Assembly: GCA_965227155.1 (NCBI GenBank)
Contig: OZ245731.1
Span: forward strand, 3,844,001 to 3,908,000
DNA length: 64,000 nt
Reading direction: 5' to 3'
Origin: UBA6059 sp965227155
Lineage (GTDB): Bacteria; Bacteroidota; Bacteroidia; Cytophagales; Cyclobacteriaceae
Shown: positions 17,597-26,932 of the stretch, piece by piece
Layout of the letters: the number at the start of each line of letters is the position of its first letter
Numbering within the stretch: position 1 is the first letter of the stretch
Notes under the pieces: generated by a model
What the model was told of the DNA's origin: nothing
What the model saw: the letters and a program-made list of their open reading frames with translations, nothing else
Database searches by the model: none
Program-made: the position numbers and the translations under genes

Positions 17597-17604
17597 GGAT
17601 TTGA

Positions 17605-20268
17605 TTAAGCTGGTTTAAGGTTTCGTTGCATGCCATAGGTGATAATGGCATCAATAAATTCATATGGTTTATAATCATTAAGTGCACTTTGATGGAAAAT
17701 AGCAGTGGCAGGTGTCATCCCTGGCAATGAATTAACCTCAATAATAATTGTTTCTGTTCTGTCTTCATAAACCCTTACAAAGGCATCAATCCTGCAATAG
17801 CCTTCTATATTCAATATCCTTGCCACCTTTTCCAGTTCGGACTTCACTGCTTTGCCTATAGCAATGCTTTTGGCAGGGTCTTTATCATAGCGTGGGGGCG
17901 TGATATTTTGCCCTTCACCGGCCAAAAACTTTTCTTCCAGAGACAACACCTCTCCGGAGGCCAATGCCTCTGAGGGGTGAAACACTTCATAGGCTATGGA
18001 GTCATGCTCCAGATGAGTAAGAATGCCACCAGTAATTTCAAGAAAATGCAAAGCATCCTCTTTGGCGATGAGACTCTCGATCAGGAAGAACTTTTTCTGT
18101 GGAAACTCTTCGTTCTCTTTGAGATTTAAAACACGACATTCATGCTCCAATAATTCTATACCCGGCCTGAAAATCTGTTGTGCAAAGGCCATGAGCTCCT
18201 GCCGGTTTTTGATTTTCTTCACTGCGCTGCTGCAACCATCATCTGCGGGTTTCGCAATCAGCGGATACTGAAAGCCTGCCTCTATTTCATCCAATAAAGC
18301 TTCTGCGTCACCCTCAAACTCCTCCTGGTAAACTAGCCTGTGGTTGGCCACCAGTAATCCATGCTCCCGAAGTATCTTATTTGTCTCAAATTTATTGATG
18401 GTTATCTGGCTGCTTTCAACGCCTGAACCATTGTAGGGAAGGTGGTATTGATCCAACTCTTTTTGAACAGCACCATCCTCTCCGGGCCTTCCATGTAAGG
18501 CGATAAAAGCAAAATCAACCTTCTTTGCCAGTGCTTCATAGGAGAGGGGGAGAATGTCAAATCCAACAGACCCTACATATTTTTCGGTGATGGCCCTCGC
18601 CTCGTGCGCAATAGAATCCAGAAGGGGATGCCTGTAATTCTTCTCAATTTTCTCTTTGATATCATCTGCATTATCCTTGAGCATGATATTGACTGGCAGT
18701 TGATACAATAGATGTTGTGATTCATCGCCGGTTAGGAAAATGGGAATAGGAAGATATTTGGTTGATGAGGCCAGTTTTTCATAAATATTTCTGCCGCTTT
18801 CTACAGAAATATGCCTTTCTGATGAAAAGCCACCCATGATGACAGCTACTGTAATTTTTTCCTCTGCCTGCTGCGCAGATTCTTTAATGGCCTTATCCAA
18901 TCGTTGAAGCAGCTGTTGATAGCGGTGGTTTTGCTTGCCTGCTCTTATCCTGGCTTTTAACGAGGTACGGATAATGTAACTTAAGAATTTAGACGGGTTT
19001 AAACCGATTTCAGCTGCCTGATGGAAGAAAAAAGATGAGGGCAGCATGCCACTCGTTGTATTGGGGTCATTCAGAAATATCTTTCCATCTTCCTGAATAA
19101 ATCCATCGATTCGGGCATATACATCAAAATGCAAATCCTTAAATAGTCGCTCACATTCTTCCCTGATAGCCTCTATTTGGCTATCGGGTAGGTTGATAGG
19201 CGTTTCTTTCCGGCTGATACCAGGAAGATATTTTGCTCGGTAATCGAAGATATCCTGCCGCTTGATAATTTCTGTAGGAGGTAGTGCCAGTGGGGCACCA
19301 TCTTCATTTTGAATCACAATGCAGGAGAATTCTTTTCCGGGTATAAACTGCTCAATAAGTAGGTCTTCTTCAGAATTGATGCTGGTAAGCATCACAGAGG
19401 CGATATTTTCCACTACCAATTCATCAAGCCGATGCCATAACTCCTCAGGGTGCTGAATGATCTCGCTTTCAAGGTACAAAGGCATTCCAATGCCCTCACG
19501 GATATCAACAATGCGGGCAATGAAGGATTTTTTCTCAAATGCAGAAAAGCTTTTCCAGCTGTTTAGGTCGATGGCTTTTTTAAATAAAGCCCTGTTAATA
19601 CCTTCCTTGAGTTGGGAAATATCCTTGGCGATGGTCACACCGATAGAGGAGCCCTGATTAGGCGCCTTAACAACCATTGGAAAACCAAATTGCTTTTGCA
19701 AGTCCTTCGTTAATTCATCAATATCAGCATTTTCGATAGTATGCTTATCGATAACCCTGTAGTTCGGAATATTGAAGTTGTTTGCCTTTAGCAATTGCTT
19801 TTGAACCACTTTGTTCACGCCTATGGCACTGGGTAATATTCCTGCACCCGTGTAGGGAATATTGTACCATTCCAGCAGCCCCTGAAGGTTACCATCCTCA
19901 CCGTATGGACCATGCAGCGCCAAAAAAGCCATATCCATCATCCGCGACAGTTGGTGTGGCTCAATTCTGGTACCTATTTTGGAAATGATATCGTTGAGGG
20001 TAGTATCGTCTTTAATGTCAATGGATTCCAGATATACCTGAAAACCATTTGGCGATGGAGGAAGGAAATCCACAGGAGGATTAAAATCCCTGATAGTCCC
20101 CTTGTATGCCAGGTGCCAATCGAGTTGGATGAAATTACCCAGACTATCAACAAAAATCAGGAGGGGTTCAAAAATAGACTTGTCAAGATTATCATATACC
20201 GTACGGCCACCTGCAAATGAAATTTCCCGCTCTCTTGATTGACCACCAAAAAATATCCCTATCCTCAT
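17605..20268 (-). CDS. Fused double D-alanine-D-alanine ligase-like protein
   Basis: The protein has 887 residues, against 300-370 for ordinary Ddl, and contains two complete Ddl-like modules (about 1-440 and 471-887). N-module: GGQSREREIS (Glu13), PYTGAGILPSAIGVNK (Ser147), omega-loop DYRAKY (Tyr347), RIDGF (Arg386, Asp388) and DPNTTSGM, where the usual metal-ligand Glu is Asp401. C-module: GGFSSERHIS (Glu484), YNGSGVESSQ, omega-loop EEKF (Phe781), RIDAF (Arg826, Asp828) and IEVNSLPGM (Glu844, Asn846), so its metal ligands look canonical. The ATG is chosen over a TTG nine bases upstream because a TAAATTTG promoter element lies only 17 bases before it. First gene of the operon with the PASTA and T9SS genes. 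Confidence 0.9.
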   Translation of the reverse strand: MRIGIFFGGQSREREISFAGGRTVYDNLDKSIFEPLLIFVDSLGNFIQLDWHLAYKGTIRDFNPPVDFLPPSPNGFQVYLESIDIKDDTTLNDIISKIGTRIEPHQLSRMMDMAFLALHGPYGEDGNLQGLLEWYNIPYTGAGILPSAIGVNKVVQKQLLKANNFNIPNYRVIDKHTIENADIDELTKDLQKQFGFPMVVKAPNQGSSIGVTIAKDISQLKEGINRALFKKAIDLNSWKSFSAFEKKSFIARIVDIREGIGMPLYLESEIIQHPEELWHRLDELVVENIASVMLTSINSEEDLLIEQFIPGKEFSCIVIQNEDGAPLALPPTEIIKRQDIFDYRAKYLPGISRKETPINLPDSQIEAIREECERLFKDLHFDVYARIDGFIQEDGKIFLNDPNTTSGMLPSSFFFHQAAEIGLNPSKFLSYIIRTSLKARIRAGKQNHRYQQLLQRLDKAIKESAQQAEEKITVAVIMGGFSSERHISVESGRNIYEKLASSTKYLPIPIFLTGDESQHLLYQLPVNIMLKDNADDIKEKIEKNYRHPLLDSIAHEARAITEKYVGSVGFDILPLSYEALAKKVDFAFIALHGRPGEDGAVQKELDQYHLPYNGSGVESSQITINKFETNKILREHGLLVANHRLVYQEEFEGDAEALLDEIEAGFQYPLIAKPADDGCSSAVKKIKNRQELMAFAQQIFRPGIELLEHECRVLNLKENEEFPQKKFFLIESLIAKEDALHFLEITGGILTHLEHDSIAYEVFHPSEALASGEVLSLEEKFLAGEGQNITPPRYDKDPAKSIAIGKAVKSELEKVARILNIEGYCRIDAFVRVYEDRTETIIIEVNSLPGMTPATAIFHQSALNDYKPYEFIDAIITYGMQRNLKPA

Positions 20269-20285
20269 AAAACTCAATGGTTAGA

Positions 20286-20293
20286 CAAATTTA
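20286..20293 (-). promoter_or_regulatory. Promoter -7 element for the ligase-PASTA-T9SS operon
   Basis: Read on the minus strand this is TAAATTTG, a full match to the Bacteroidota consensus TAnnTTTG, with a T-rich but imperfect -33 region. Transcription would start near 20280, leaving about a 12-base leader before the ATG. Confidence 0.5.
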
Positions 20294-20379
20294 ACCTTGT
20301 TTGATCAATAAAAAATTCATTGCTGCCTTACTTGTCCTATCCGTCGGCAATTCATTTCAAGAAAATTGCTTAGGCCAGG

Positions 20380-23349
20380 TTAATGCCAGATAATTACCCG
20401 CTCAACAACCTGGAAATTCTCTCCTGTGATTTTTAATAGATAGAGGCCATTATTTTCGTGTGCCGTAATCAGTGAATAAGTTTGATTCAATATACCGGGA
20501 AAGGTTTGGTCAAAAATGACTTTGCCCTGCATACTTATCAGTTGAAGGTTTAAGTTTTGCTCTGTCTCCAGATTAAACCTGATTTTGATTTCGTCATTGG
20601 CAGGATTTGGGTAAACTCGATAGTTTTCCTCTATCGGTATAGAAGGTTCGTTATTTTCAAATAATTCAACATTCCTCAACCATATGGTGCTCCCGCCCCG
20701 GTTTCTGGCTACAAAAGCTAAACGTACTTCCTGGGTTAGATTCAATAAAAAGCTGAGGTCAACAAATCCGGATGACCAGTCCTCGGCAGATTCAGGCTGC
20801 CAATTATTTTCATAGTCTGCTGTAGATAAATTTTGACCAGAAAATCGGGCCAATTCATAATTGAATTCACCGTTGCAATTGATGTCTGCCAGAATAAGCA
20901 ATTCATCCTGCGTGTTTTCCCTGTAGGCGTATGCAGATTCATAGCCAAGACTAAGCTCCTGAAGTTCTGAAGTTTCTATGATAGGGCTAATCAGGTAAAA
21001 AAGCTCTCCGGGACCAGCACTGGACTGTAGGTCTATAAAAAACGCCTCGTCATTATTTTGCCAGCCATTGGCTTCTACCATACTGTAAGTATTCCAATCA
21101 TTTGCTGTCGGTAATGCCCTATACGGGAGCTGTACAGTTTGATCACCAACCCACACCGATTGCGATAAGGTGTCATTTTTCACAAACTCATCTATAGCAC
21201 CTGCTATTTGACTAATGAAAGTGACTTTATTTGATTGCTGCAGCGTTAAGCCCTCAATGGCAATACTTACAAAGCTTCTTGACTGGCTTTCGATTGCTAA
21301 ATTTGAAAAATCGGATGTCCCTGCATATTGATCATCGATAAAGTAATCGATGGAGAAACCATCAATATCCTGATTGCCGTTATTGATCACTTCAATACTG
21401 CCTTCTACCATGTCTGTGCAGGATGCGATTGGAAAATCCCCAACTGACCTTAGTGCTAGATCAAAATCAGGATTGGGTCCAGCTATGACCGTAATATCAT
21501 CCAGATATAGGTTATTGCCGTGACCATTTTGTCCAATGAAGGCGATTTTGATGTATTCCTCATCAATAAACCTTGAAAGGCTAACCGATTCATTTCTCCA
21601 GTCCTGTGATCCTGATGGCACATATGGAGTATTGTCCTGATCATCGCTGACTGTATTTAAGCCACTGCCGTAACCACTAAAAACTGTTTGCTCTGCAGGG
21701 TAGGTAGCCCCACAATCGGTAGAGACGATCACAAATAAAGCCTCGGCATGATTCCCCTCGGGATGATTATAAGCATAGCTGAATTCCAGCCTTGGAATGG
21801 ACAATGGATTGAGTCTTATGGTGGGGCTTTCTAAAATATTGTAGGTACCTAAAGACTGCTCAGATCCGAAAAAATTAAATACTGTTGCCTGGTTTTCAAC
21901 TGTGCTTTTGGGAGCCTGTCTTATTTGAATTTCACTCGACTCAGAGTAGTTCCATGCGGATGGGGATTCAAAATTGCTGACTATTTCTCCGGTAGCAAGT
22001 GTACTTACATAAATGCTTTCTTCCTTAATATTATTACCGGCTTTACCATCTGTGGTGCCATTCACGGAGGTGATCTCAAAGCGCAAATCGTAAGTTGCAT
22101 CTTCAGGCAATACCAATTCATCAAAGTTGACTGCTCGGGTAGATCCAGGTGTCAAATTTAAGGCTGATTGCAGCCGATTTCCTGCCAGCTCTCCATTTAC
22201 GAAAAGCTGTACTACAAATTGATCAATAGTATTGGTACCATAATTTCTAACTTCAATGGCTGGCGATAATGAGCCACTGCAACTTTCATCAAATAGACCT
22301 AAAATGTTACGAATGCCCAGATCATTTTCTTCCAGTTGCACAGGCTCCAGGCCTTTAGAAATCAAGAGTGATTTCCTTCTAGGACTATTTTCCAAGACCA
22401 GCCTCATGCGTTCTGCCTGGCAAGAGGTGAAGAGGCTCATGCAGGCATCATCGGTATAGTCCAGAAAATTTTGATTCATATCAATGCTACCACAGCTTGT
22501 ACTGGGCTCAGATGGGCAACCACTGGTACTACTATCATTCAAAGGCGTATCATCACAAAAATCATCTCTGCTACAGCCACCATCACCCCAAATATGCCTC
22601 AGTCCCAGGTAGTGGCCGATCTCATGCGTAGCAGTTCTGCCTCTGCTAAAATCATCCGCATTGAAGCCAACACCGAAATACTCATAATCTATCACTACAC
22701 CATCAATGGCAGGATTGGGGTTTCTGTCTGTATCAAGACCGGGTTCATTGGATACCGGAAACTGAGCATAGCCCAATAAACCGGAGGTTAAATCTGTCAC
22801 CCAGATATTGAGGTAAGACTCTGGTGGCCAGGAACTTATGTCTGCAAGCGTGGCTGCCTGCGAGATGCTGTAAGAGCTTTGAACCCCCTGCGTTCGGACT
22901 ATCCCGGTCGTTGGTAAACCCTCCGGATCCTGCACGGCAAGTCTAAACTCAATTTTGGTGTCGGCCGCTACAGCCTTAAAGGGTTCAAAAGTCTGGGCTG
23001 TATCTGCATTGAGTTTACGATAATCCTCATTCAAGACCTCAATCTGACTAAGGATTTGATCGGTGGGGATATTTACACCCTGCCCAAGTGCCTGCCCACT
23101 ATGGATTACATGCACTACCACCGGAATAATGTAGACTTCTTCAGCGATTCGAAGATTGCTATGACGAGCCTCCTTTTCAGTTTTAACTTTCCTGAGCCAT
23201 TGCTCAAATTGGTTTACTGAATGCTTGTGATCAACAAAATGCTGATTGGAAGGTAAATGCATCGTCCCACATTTTTCCTGGGCCAATGCATGATTAGGAA
23301 TAGATAATAACGCGAATACTAAGGGGAGAAGTAGAGACTTTAATTGCAC
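20380..23349 (-). CDS. M43 (pappalysin-like) zinc metalloprotease with T9SS type A sorting domain
   Basis: The protein has 989 residues with a GTG start, since an in-frame stop lies just upstream. A signal peptide (about 1-23, ending ALAQ) leads to a metzincin domain with HEIGHYLGLRHIWG, the full HExxHxxGxxH zinc site. It is followed by CDDTP and a methionine-turn candidate in DDACMSLFTSCQ. The long middle holds CARDB-like (EVRNYGTNTIDQFVVQLFVNG) and jelly-roll adhesion modules in tandem. The end is a type A sorting domain (YRVYPNPANDEIKI, NNGLYLLKITG). The enzyme should be exported by the T9SS and degrade external protein. It lies 40 bases after the NifU-like gene. Confidence 0.93.
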   Translation of the reverse strand: MQLKSLLLPLVFALLSIPNHALAQEKCGTMHLPSNQHFVDHKHSVNQFEQWLRKVKTEKEARHSNLRIAEEVYIIPVVVHVIHSGQALGQGVNIPTDQILSQIEVLNEDYRKLNADTAQTFEPFKAVAADTKIEFRLAVQDPEGLPTTGIVRTQGVQSSYSISQAATLADISSWPPESYLNIWVTDLTSGLLGYAQFPVSNEPGLDTDRNPNPAIDGVVIDYEYFGVGFNADDFSRGRTATHEIGHYLGLRHIWGDGGCSRDDFCDDTPLNDSSTSGCPSEPSTSCGSIDMNQNFLDYTDDACMSLFTSCQAERMRLVLENSPRRKSLLISKGLEPVQLEENDLGIRNILGLFDESCSGSLSPAIEVRNYGTNTIDQFVVQLFVNGELAGNRLQSALNLTPGSTRAVNFDELVLPEDATYDLRFEITSVNGTTDGKAGNNIKEESIYVSTLATGEIVSNFESPSAWNYSESSEIQIRQAPKSTVENQATVFNFFGSEQSLGTYNILESPTIRLNPLSIPRLEFSYAYNHPEGNHAEALFVIVSTDCGATYPAEQTVFSGYGSGLNTVSDDQDNTPYVPSGSQDWRNESVSLSRFIDEEYIKIAFIGQNGHGNNLYLDDITVIAGPNPDFDLALRSVGDFPIASCTDMVEGSIEVINNGNQDIDGFSIDYFIDDQYAGTSDFSNLAIESQSRSFVSIAIEGLTLQQSNKVTFISQIAGAIDEFVKNDTLSQSVWVGDQTVQLPYRALPTANDWNTYSMVEANGWQNNDEAFFIDLQSSAGPGELFYLISPIIETSELQELSLGYESAYAYRENTQDELLILADINCNGEFNYELARFSGQNLSTADYENNWQPESAEDWSSGFVDLSFLLNLTQEVRLAFVARNRGGSTIWLRNVELFENNEPSIPIEENYRVYPNPANDEIKIRFNLETEQNLNLQLISMQGKVIFDQTFPGILNQTYSLITAHENNGLYLLKITGENFQVVERVIIWH

Positions 23350-23389
23350 CGGATAGGATCAAAATCAATGGAGAGTTAAAATTGCTCGG

Positions 23390-23653
23390 CTAAACATTTA
23401 CTGCATTGATACCTTTGATTTCAGGCACTACTCTTTTAATCGCCTCTTCTACACCTGCTTTTAAGGTCATGGCCGACATAGGGCAGGCACTACAGGCACC
23501 CAGCATTTCCAGTTGCACTATCATGTTTTGGTCAATGTCCAGCACCTTCACATCACCACCATCAGCCTCCAGGTAAGGCCTGATGCTCTTAATGGCTTCT
23601 TCAACCCTGCCAAGCAGGCTGTTTGCTTCTTTGATATCTGACTCCATGGTCAT
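23390..23653 (-). CDS. NifU-like C-terminal domain iron-sulfur scaffold
   Basis: The protein has 87 residues and is a stand-alone NifU C-terminal domain: IRPYLEADGGDVKVLDI, then GACSACPMSAMTL with the CxxC pair that carries a transient [4Fe-4S] cluster. It starts one base inside the stop of the Mrp gene, so the two are translationally coupled. Both act in iron-sulfur cluster assembly and delivery in the cytoplasm. A second ATG two codons in is equally possible. Confidence 0.95.
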   Translation of the reverse strand: MTMESDIKEANSLLGRVEEAIKSIRPYLEADGGDVKVLDIDQNMIVQLEMLGACSACPMSAMTLKAGVEEAIKRVVPEIKGINAVNV

Positions 23654-24747
23654 TATGATTTAACTTCTACAATTTTAGTCTTTTCATGGGATGCATTTCT
23701 GATGGCTACTTGTCGAGCCACAGCTTCAGCTACTACTTTGAACGCGTCTGCACTTACATCATCTTTCATAACTGCGGGGTAGCCTGAGTCTCCACTTTCC
23801 CTGATCGATTGCACCAATGGTATTTCACCCAAAAATGGGATATCGTGCTTCTCCGCTAGTTTTTTGCCTCCCTGCTCACCAAAAATATAATACTTATTAT
23901 TGGGAAGCTCTTCAGGAGTAAAGTAGGCCATATTTTCTACAATTCCTAAGACAGGCACGTTGATTTGAGGCTGTTTGAACATCGCCACACCCTTCTGCGC
24001 ATCTGCCAGGGCTACTTTCTGAGGTGTTGTAACCACCACTGCACCCGTAACAGGTACTGTTTGTACAAGTGTTAGATGGATATCACTTGTGCCGGGAGGT
24101 AGGTCTATCAGCAGGTAATCCAATGCTCCCCATTGAGTATCGCCCAGGAATTGCTTTAAGGCAGAACTTGCCATGGGTCCCCTCCAAACCACTGCATTGT
24201 CAGCCGGGGTGAGAAAACCTATAGAAAGCAGCTTTACACCGTACTGTTCTATGGGGATAATAAGGTTTTTTCCATTTTCCTGATGTACCCGTGGCTGTTC
24301 ATGCTCGCAATTAAACATGGTGGGGATAGAAGGGCCATAAATATCGGCATCAATCAAACCTACTTTTGCACCTGTTTTCGCTAATGCAACGGCCAGGTTT
24401 GATGAAACGGTAGATTTACCAACACCACCTTTTCCGGATGCTACAGCAATAATATTTTTTACCTGTGGTAATATTGGAGCGCTATCGCGGGTGGTGGTGA
24501 CATTTGAAGTCATTTCAATATCAACCGCTAAGTCAGCACCAAAACTTTTCTCCATTGCATTGAGGCAATCCTTTCTGATAATTTCCTTTAGTGGACAGGC
24601 CGGAGTGGTTAATACAACTTTAAAAGCTACTTTTTTATCTTCAATGGCCACATCCTGAATCATACCCAGCGTAACCAGATCTTTTTTTAAATCCGGGTCA
24701 ATTACGGTGCTTAGCGCCTTTAGTACTTCTTCCCTTGAAATAGGCAT
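23653..24747 (-). CDS. mrp: Mrp/ApbC family iron-sulfur carrier ATPase
   Basis: The protein has 364 residues. An N-terminal MIP18/DUF59 domain (about 1-85, with DPDLKKDLVTLGMI and TTPACPL) is followed by a ParA-like P-loop ATPase with deviant Walker A SGKGGVGKST (about 104-113), IDADIYGPS and LLIDLPPGTSD. The C-terminal CxxC found in many Mrp proteins is not present; the corresponding region reads YFTPEELPNNKYY, which I believe is usual in Bacteroidota. It would carry iron-sulfur clusters to apoproteins together with the NifU-like protein encoded next. Confidence 0.94.
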   Translation of the reverse strand: MPISREEVLKALSTVIDPDLKKDLVTLGMIQDVAIEDKKVAFKVVLTTPACPLKEIIRKDCLNAMEKSFGADLAVDIEMTSNVTTTRDSAPILPQVKNIIAVASGKGGVGKSTVSSNLAVALAKTGAKVGLIDADIYGPSIPTMFNCEHEQPRVHQENGKNLIIPIEQYGVKLLSIGFLTPADNAVVWRGPMASSALKQFLGDTQWGALDYLLIDLPPGTSDIHLTLVQTVPVTGAVVVTTPQKVALADAQKGVAMFKQPQINVPVLGIVENMAYFTPEELPNNKYYIFGEQGGKKLAEKHDIPFLGEIPLVQSIRESGDSGYPAVMKDDVSADAFKVVAEAVARQVAIRNASHEKTKIVEVKS

Positions 24748-24867
24748 GTAATCAGTTTACTTTGTAATACATTTATTCATGCAAATTAGTTGCATTCAAT
24801 GCTGTTCAACAAATAAAGTTGATAATATGTTGGTGAAGCTCGATTTGCATTTTTTTAGAAGCAATAT

Positions 24868-26790
24868 ATGATTAGCCAAAAGACTGTAGAGGAGATAAAA
24901 AGCAGAGTGGATATTGTAGAGGTAGTATCTGATTTTGTGCAGTTGAAAAAATCAGGATCTTCCTACAAAGCGCTCAGCCCATTTACTCAGGAAAAAACAC
25001 CCTCATTTTTTGTATCTCCCGCCAAGGAAATCTACAAATGCTTCAGTACCGGCAAGGGTGGTGATGCGATCAGCTTCATTATGGAGGTCGATGGGTTGAG
25101 TTATTTGGAAGCACTCAAATACCTGGCTAAGAAATATAATGTGGAAATTGAGGAAGAGGAGCAGACTGATGAAGATCAGGCTCGCTTTAATGAAAGGGAG
25201 AGCCTTTTTATCATCCTCAACTTTGCCAAGGATTATTTTGCCGATCTGCTATGGCAAAATGATGAGGGGCGGTCCATAGGGCTTAGTTATTTTCATGAAC
25301 GTGGATTCAGTGATGAAACTATCAAAGCTTTTGAATTGGGCTACAGCCTCGACCAATGGGATGGACTGATCAAAGCTGCTGTTGCGAAAGGCTATAATGA
25401 GGAGCTGCTTGAAAAAACCGGACTTAAAATTGTCAAGGAAAACAAAAGCTATGATCGATTTAGAGGTAGGGTAATTTTCCCTATTCATAATGTAACCGGC
25501 AAGGTCATCGCATTTGGGGCTAGAATACTCAAAAAGCAGGAAAATCAGCCGAAATACATCAATTCACCTGAAACGGCACTGTATGAGAAAAGTAAAATCT
25601 TGTACGGTATCAGCCAGGCCAAGCAGAGTATCCGGCTAGAAGATAATTGCTTTCTGGTGGAAGGGTATACCGATGTAATTTCACTCTACCAGCGAGGTAT
25701 TAAGAATGTAGTTGCCTCCTCGGGCACCTCCCTTACAGAAGATCAAATCCGGCTCATTAAACGGTTTACACAAAATGTAACGGTGCTCTTTGATGGAGAT
25801 CAGGCAGGTATAAAAGCTTCCCTCAGGGGCATAGATATGATTCTGGAAGGAGACCTGAATGTAAAGGCAGTGATCTTTCCCGAAGGTGAAGACCCTGACA
25901 GCTACAGCCGAAAATTGAGCCCCTCGGCTTTTGCCAATTACCTGGAAACAGAGGCCTCTGACTTTATTACATTTAAGGCTAAGCTACTGGCCAGAGACTC
26001 AGCCAATGATCCAATCAGGCGGGCAGAAACGATCAGAGAGATCGTTTCCAGTATTGCTAAGGTGCCGGACGCAATCAAAAGATCGGTTTATATCAAAGAA
26101 TGTAGCCGTCTCTTGGGTATTGAGGAATCGGTACTTATTACCGAGCAAAATAAAATTCTCGTTCGGGAGCATAAGAACCAAAACAAGCAAAAACCACAAG
26201 AAGAAGATTCCGCAAACCTGGCTAGTGATCAAGAGCCGGAAAAAGCGCTACCTACTATTGAGGAAACTCTAAAATCGCAGGAGCGAGAATGCATTAGGAT
26301 GCTACTCAACTATGCCGATCAGATTACCAAGGATGAGGATGAGGAAGATGAGGCTTTCATCAGCTATTTTATGAATGAGCTTGATGACATTACTTTCGAA
26401 ACACCTGTATATAGCGAGATTTACGATATTTTCAGAACACATCTTGATCAGGAGGAAATATTAACGGCTGATTTTTTTATTCAACAGGGACCACATCATT
26501 TGAAGCAGGAAGTGGTAGATCTCATTGCCCAGCGATATGAGCCTAGCGAGAATTGGCAAAAGTTTGGCATCTATATTCCCCGTGAAACCGACGATCTCAG
26601 ACTGACCGGCATGAACAATATCCTGCATTTTAAACTGAAGCTGGTCAAGAAAATGATAGAGCAAAACAATAAAGAGATGAAAGAGGCCAGCGAAGATGTT
26701 GATATTGAAATTCTCCAGAAAAAAGCAATTGCTTTAAATAACATCAAGAAAAAGATTGCCGATCAGCTAGGGATTGTTATTCTTGGTTAA
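24868..26790 (+). CDS. dnaG: DNA primase with degenerate zinc ribbon
   Basis: The protein has 640 residues and makes RNA primers at the replication fork. The N-terminal CHC2 domain keeps the fold motifs (PFTQEKTPSFFVSP, GKGGDAI), but three of the four zinc ligands are replaced: Ser37, Thr40, Cys58 retained, Thr61. The TOPRIM domain is intact, with VEGYTDV (catalytic Glu) and LFDGDQAGIKA (Asp-x-Asp). A C-terminal helicase-interaction region with acidic stretches follows. A near-consensus promoter (TTG, 18 bases, TCGATTTG) lies just upstream. Loss of zinc ligands may be a lineage trait rather than decay, since the rest is well conserved. Confidence 0.96.
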   Translation: MISQKTVEEIKSRVDIVEVVSDFVQLKKSGSSYKALSPFTQEKTPSFFVSPAKEIYKCFSTGKGGDAISFIMEVDGLSYLEALKYLAKKYNVEIEEEEQTDEDQARFNERESLFIILNFAKDYFADLLWQNDEGRSIGLSYFHERGFSDETIKAFELGYSLDQWDGLIKAAVAKGYNEELLEKTGLKIVKENKSYDRFRGRVIFPIHNVTGKVIAFGARILKKQENQPKYINSPETALYEKSKILYGISQAKQSIRLEDNCFLVEGYTDVISLYQRGIKNVVASSGTSLTEDQIRLIKRFTQNVTVLFDGDQAGIKASLRGIDMILEGDLNVKAVIFPEGEDPDSYSRKLSPSAFANYLETEASDFITFKAKLLARDSANDPIRRAETIREIVSSIAKVPDAIKRSVYIKECSRLLGIEESVLITEQNKILVREHKNQNKQKPQEEDSANLASDQEPEKALPTIEETLKSQERECIRMLLNYADQITKDEDEEDEAFISYFMNELDDITFETPVYSEIYDIFRTHLDQEEILTADFFIQQGPHHLKQEVVDLIAQRYEPSENWQKFGIYIPRETDDLRLTGMNNILHFKLKLVKKMIEQNNKEMKEASEDVDIEILQKKAIALNNIKKKIADQLGIVILG

Positions 26791-26847
26791 CATACCTCGG
26801 ATTTTCCGAATCAATATTGCCATCACTGAGTTTAAATATATAGATTG

Positions 26848-26855
26848 TATTTTTG
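26848..26855 (+). promoter_or_regulatory. Promoter -7 element upstream of ribBA
   Basis: TATTTTTG matches TAnnTTTG exactly. No TTG or TTTG stands at the expected distance upstream, so the -33 box is weak. No FMN-riboswitch conserved core is seen between here and the start codon. Confidence 0.4.
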
Positions 26856-26932
26856 CGGCCGAATAAGGAGCCGATAGAGGGATTATCAACGTGTAATCTT
26901 CTATTCACCAATTAAGAGAAAGCCAGTATAAG

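Noticed and set aside
26791..26932. FMN riboswitch upstream of ribBA
   Set aside because: None of the conserved RFN-element blocks is visible in this short leader.
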